Shown: piece after piece, positions 63,200 to 64,000 of the stretch
Numbering within the stretch: the stretch's first letter is position 1
Layout of the letters: every line of letters begins with the position of its first letter
Assembly (NCBI RefSeq): GCF_001183985.1
Contig: NZ_LFZW01000001.1
Span: 683,620-747,619 of the forward strand
DNA from: Peribacillus loiseleuriae
GTDB taxonomy: Bacteria; Bacillota; Bacilli; Bacillales; DSM-1321
Length of the DNA: 64,000 nt
Direction of reading: 5' to 3'
Program-made: the position numbers and the translations under genes
The notes under the pieces: generated by a model
The model's database searches: none
What the model was told of the DNA's origin: nothing
The model's input: only the letters and a program-made list of their open reading frames with translations

Positions 63200-63733
63200 A
63201 CTTTAGGCAATACGTCACAAAACGCTGGGTGCAAGATATGATTTCGAGCTGATTTATATACAGACTCACCGAATGGGTCAACAATCAGTGATTGCTTAGA
63301 ATAAGCCTGAGCCAGAAGGTTTTGATATGCATTTCGCACCAATTTGTTTTCGTGAACACTCGTATCGCTATGATAGTTTTGATCTGAAATACGAAACACT
63401 CGAGTACATGCGGCCCAAAGAATGTCATGACTGTCCTTTAGCCAATGAAGGTCCTTGCAAAAATGTATATAAGGCGAGAAATACCTCTGGCCTTAGAAAA
63501 AATGCTGCACCAGTCCGCGGCTCAAAAGCTTGGAAACTGATTTGTAAATGCCATACGGCTGTGGAATTTGTTAATACTTATCTCAAACTATACTTTAAGC
63601 TCAACAATGTTCGTTATCGTGCTGGACCCGTGACAAAGTTTATTTTGATCTAGTAACCTTGGTTTATAATGCTTCAAAATTAGCTGCCGACCGTATGAAT
63701 GTAGCTTTAAACATTCAAAAGCAGGCTGCTTAA
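63200..63733 (+). pseudogene. Transposase C-terminal half (IS4-type), frameshifted
   Basis: One frame reads HFAPICFREHSYRYDSFDLK, ECHDCPLANEGPCKNVYKAR, RKNAAPVRGSKAWKLICKCH then TAVEFVNTYLKLYFKLNNVR; a frameshift near 63640 leads to VYFDLVTLVYNASKLAADRM and NVALNIQKQAA. The Cys-rich stretch and YLK-L.NVR-L.YNA-KLAA signature are typical of a transposase DDE-domain C-terminus. It likely belongs with the N-terminal half at 61949. Confidence 0.78.
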
Positions 63734-64000
63734 AGTTAAAATTTTTAATAGAACTAAATTTTAAGGTCTGTATTTCTTTAAAATAATGAATTATGAAATT
63801 GACTTAAGCATCAATAATTTTGCTAAGATTTCCGATTATATCGGTGATGACGAATCCCAACATAAAAAAAATTAATAACTCTTAAAATAAATATTGAAAA
63901 ATCTAAAAATTTAATTTATAATCCAGATGTAAACGTTTTTACAAACTGTTTAATTTCCATAATCAAATAGTTGTAAATACAATATCTATCTTGTAAAAAC
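63734..64000. other. A+T-rich end of window
   Basis: No gene can be supported. The window ends here. Confidence 0.5.

Overview
The window looks like chromosome from an endospore-forming, motile, low-GC member of the Bacillaceae. Evidence: a cwlJ-gerQ spore-germination pair, a flagellin gene beside csrA, a T-box leader, AGGAGG-type ribosome binding sites, A+T-rich coding, and many small palindromic intergenic repeats. I cannot name genus or species from sequence alone. Base composition is fairly even except for 42.5-45.4 kb, where a two-component system is clearly GC-richer and looks acquired.

Layout. 0-2.6 kb: decayed or defence-like genes (a MazG-like gene broken by TGA, an HNH nuclease, a doubly broken Mrr). 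2.7-5.6 kb: large hybrid histidine kinase. 6.4-11.5 kb: pentitol-type catabolic operon (GPH symporter, FGGY kinase, SDR dehydrogenase) divergent from a ROK repressor. 11.7-22.6 kb: YgjP-like metalloprotease, an unknown protein, a tRNA-dihydrouridine synthase, a solitary TnpB with a LexA-like box in its promoter, an MscS channel, a short UvrA paralogue and a DUF4256 protein. 22.8-26.4 kb: ABC-ATPase relic, then a T-box leader before a TIGR04076-like protein, an aldo/keto reductase and an NhaC-family antiporter. 26.9-32 kb: YczE-like protein, M20 amidohydrolase plus YfcC transporter, radical SAM protein. 32.2-33.8 kb: cwlJ-gerQ between two direct repeats. 33.9-41.6 kb: truncated sugar permease, aldo/keto reductase, broken FtsX-type permease, MCP chemoreceptor, a gene-poor stretch with a serine-recombinase relic, and an EamA transporter. 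42.5-47 kb: foreign-looking two-component system and an intact IS3-family element.

47.0-51.8 kb is the most striking part. A very large flagellin gene (961 codons after splicing) is interrupted near its 3' end by an ORF-less group I intron of about 339 nt. Its middle carries about five tandem modules of 109-116 residues. The leader has a hairpin presenting GGA and a GGA in the Shine-Dalgarno, the pattern bound by CsrA. Two csrA genes lie upstream on the same strand, separated by an IS relic. The IS3 element sits about 30 bp after the flagellin stop.

52-64 kb: GNAT relic, a secreted YcdB/SLH protein, relics of the HNH gene and of an IS21-like transposase, an unknown protein with an internal duplication, an acetolactate-synthase-like enzyme whose leader carries a 140-bp MITE with an exact 8-bp target duplication, a GAF-GAF-PAS-GGDEF-EAL protein, and a polyprenyl-synthetase relic lying between two halves of a broken transposase. 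Throughout, at least three families of dispersed palindromes recur between genes, and many relics point to active genome decay.
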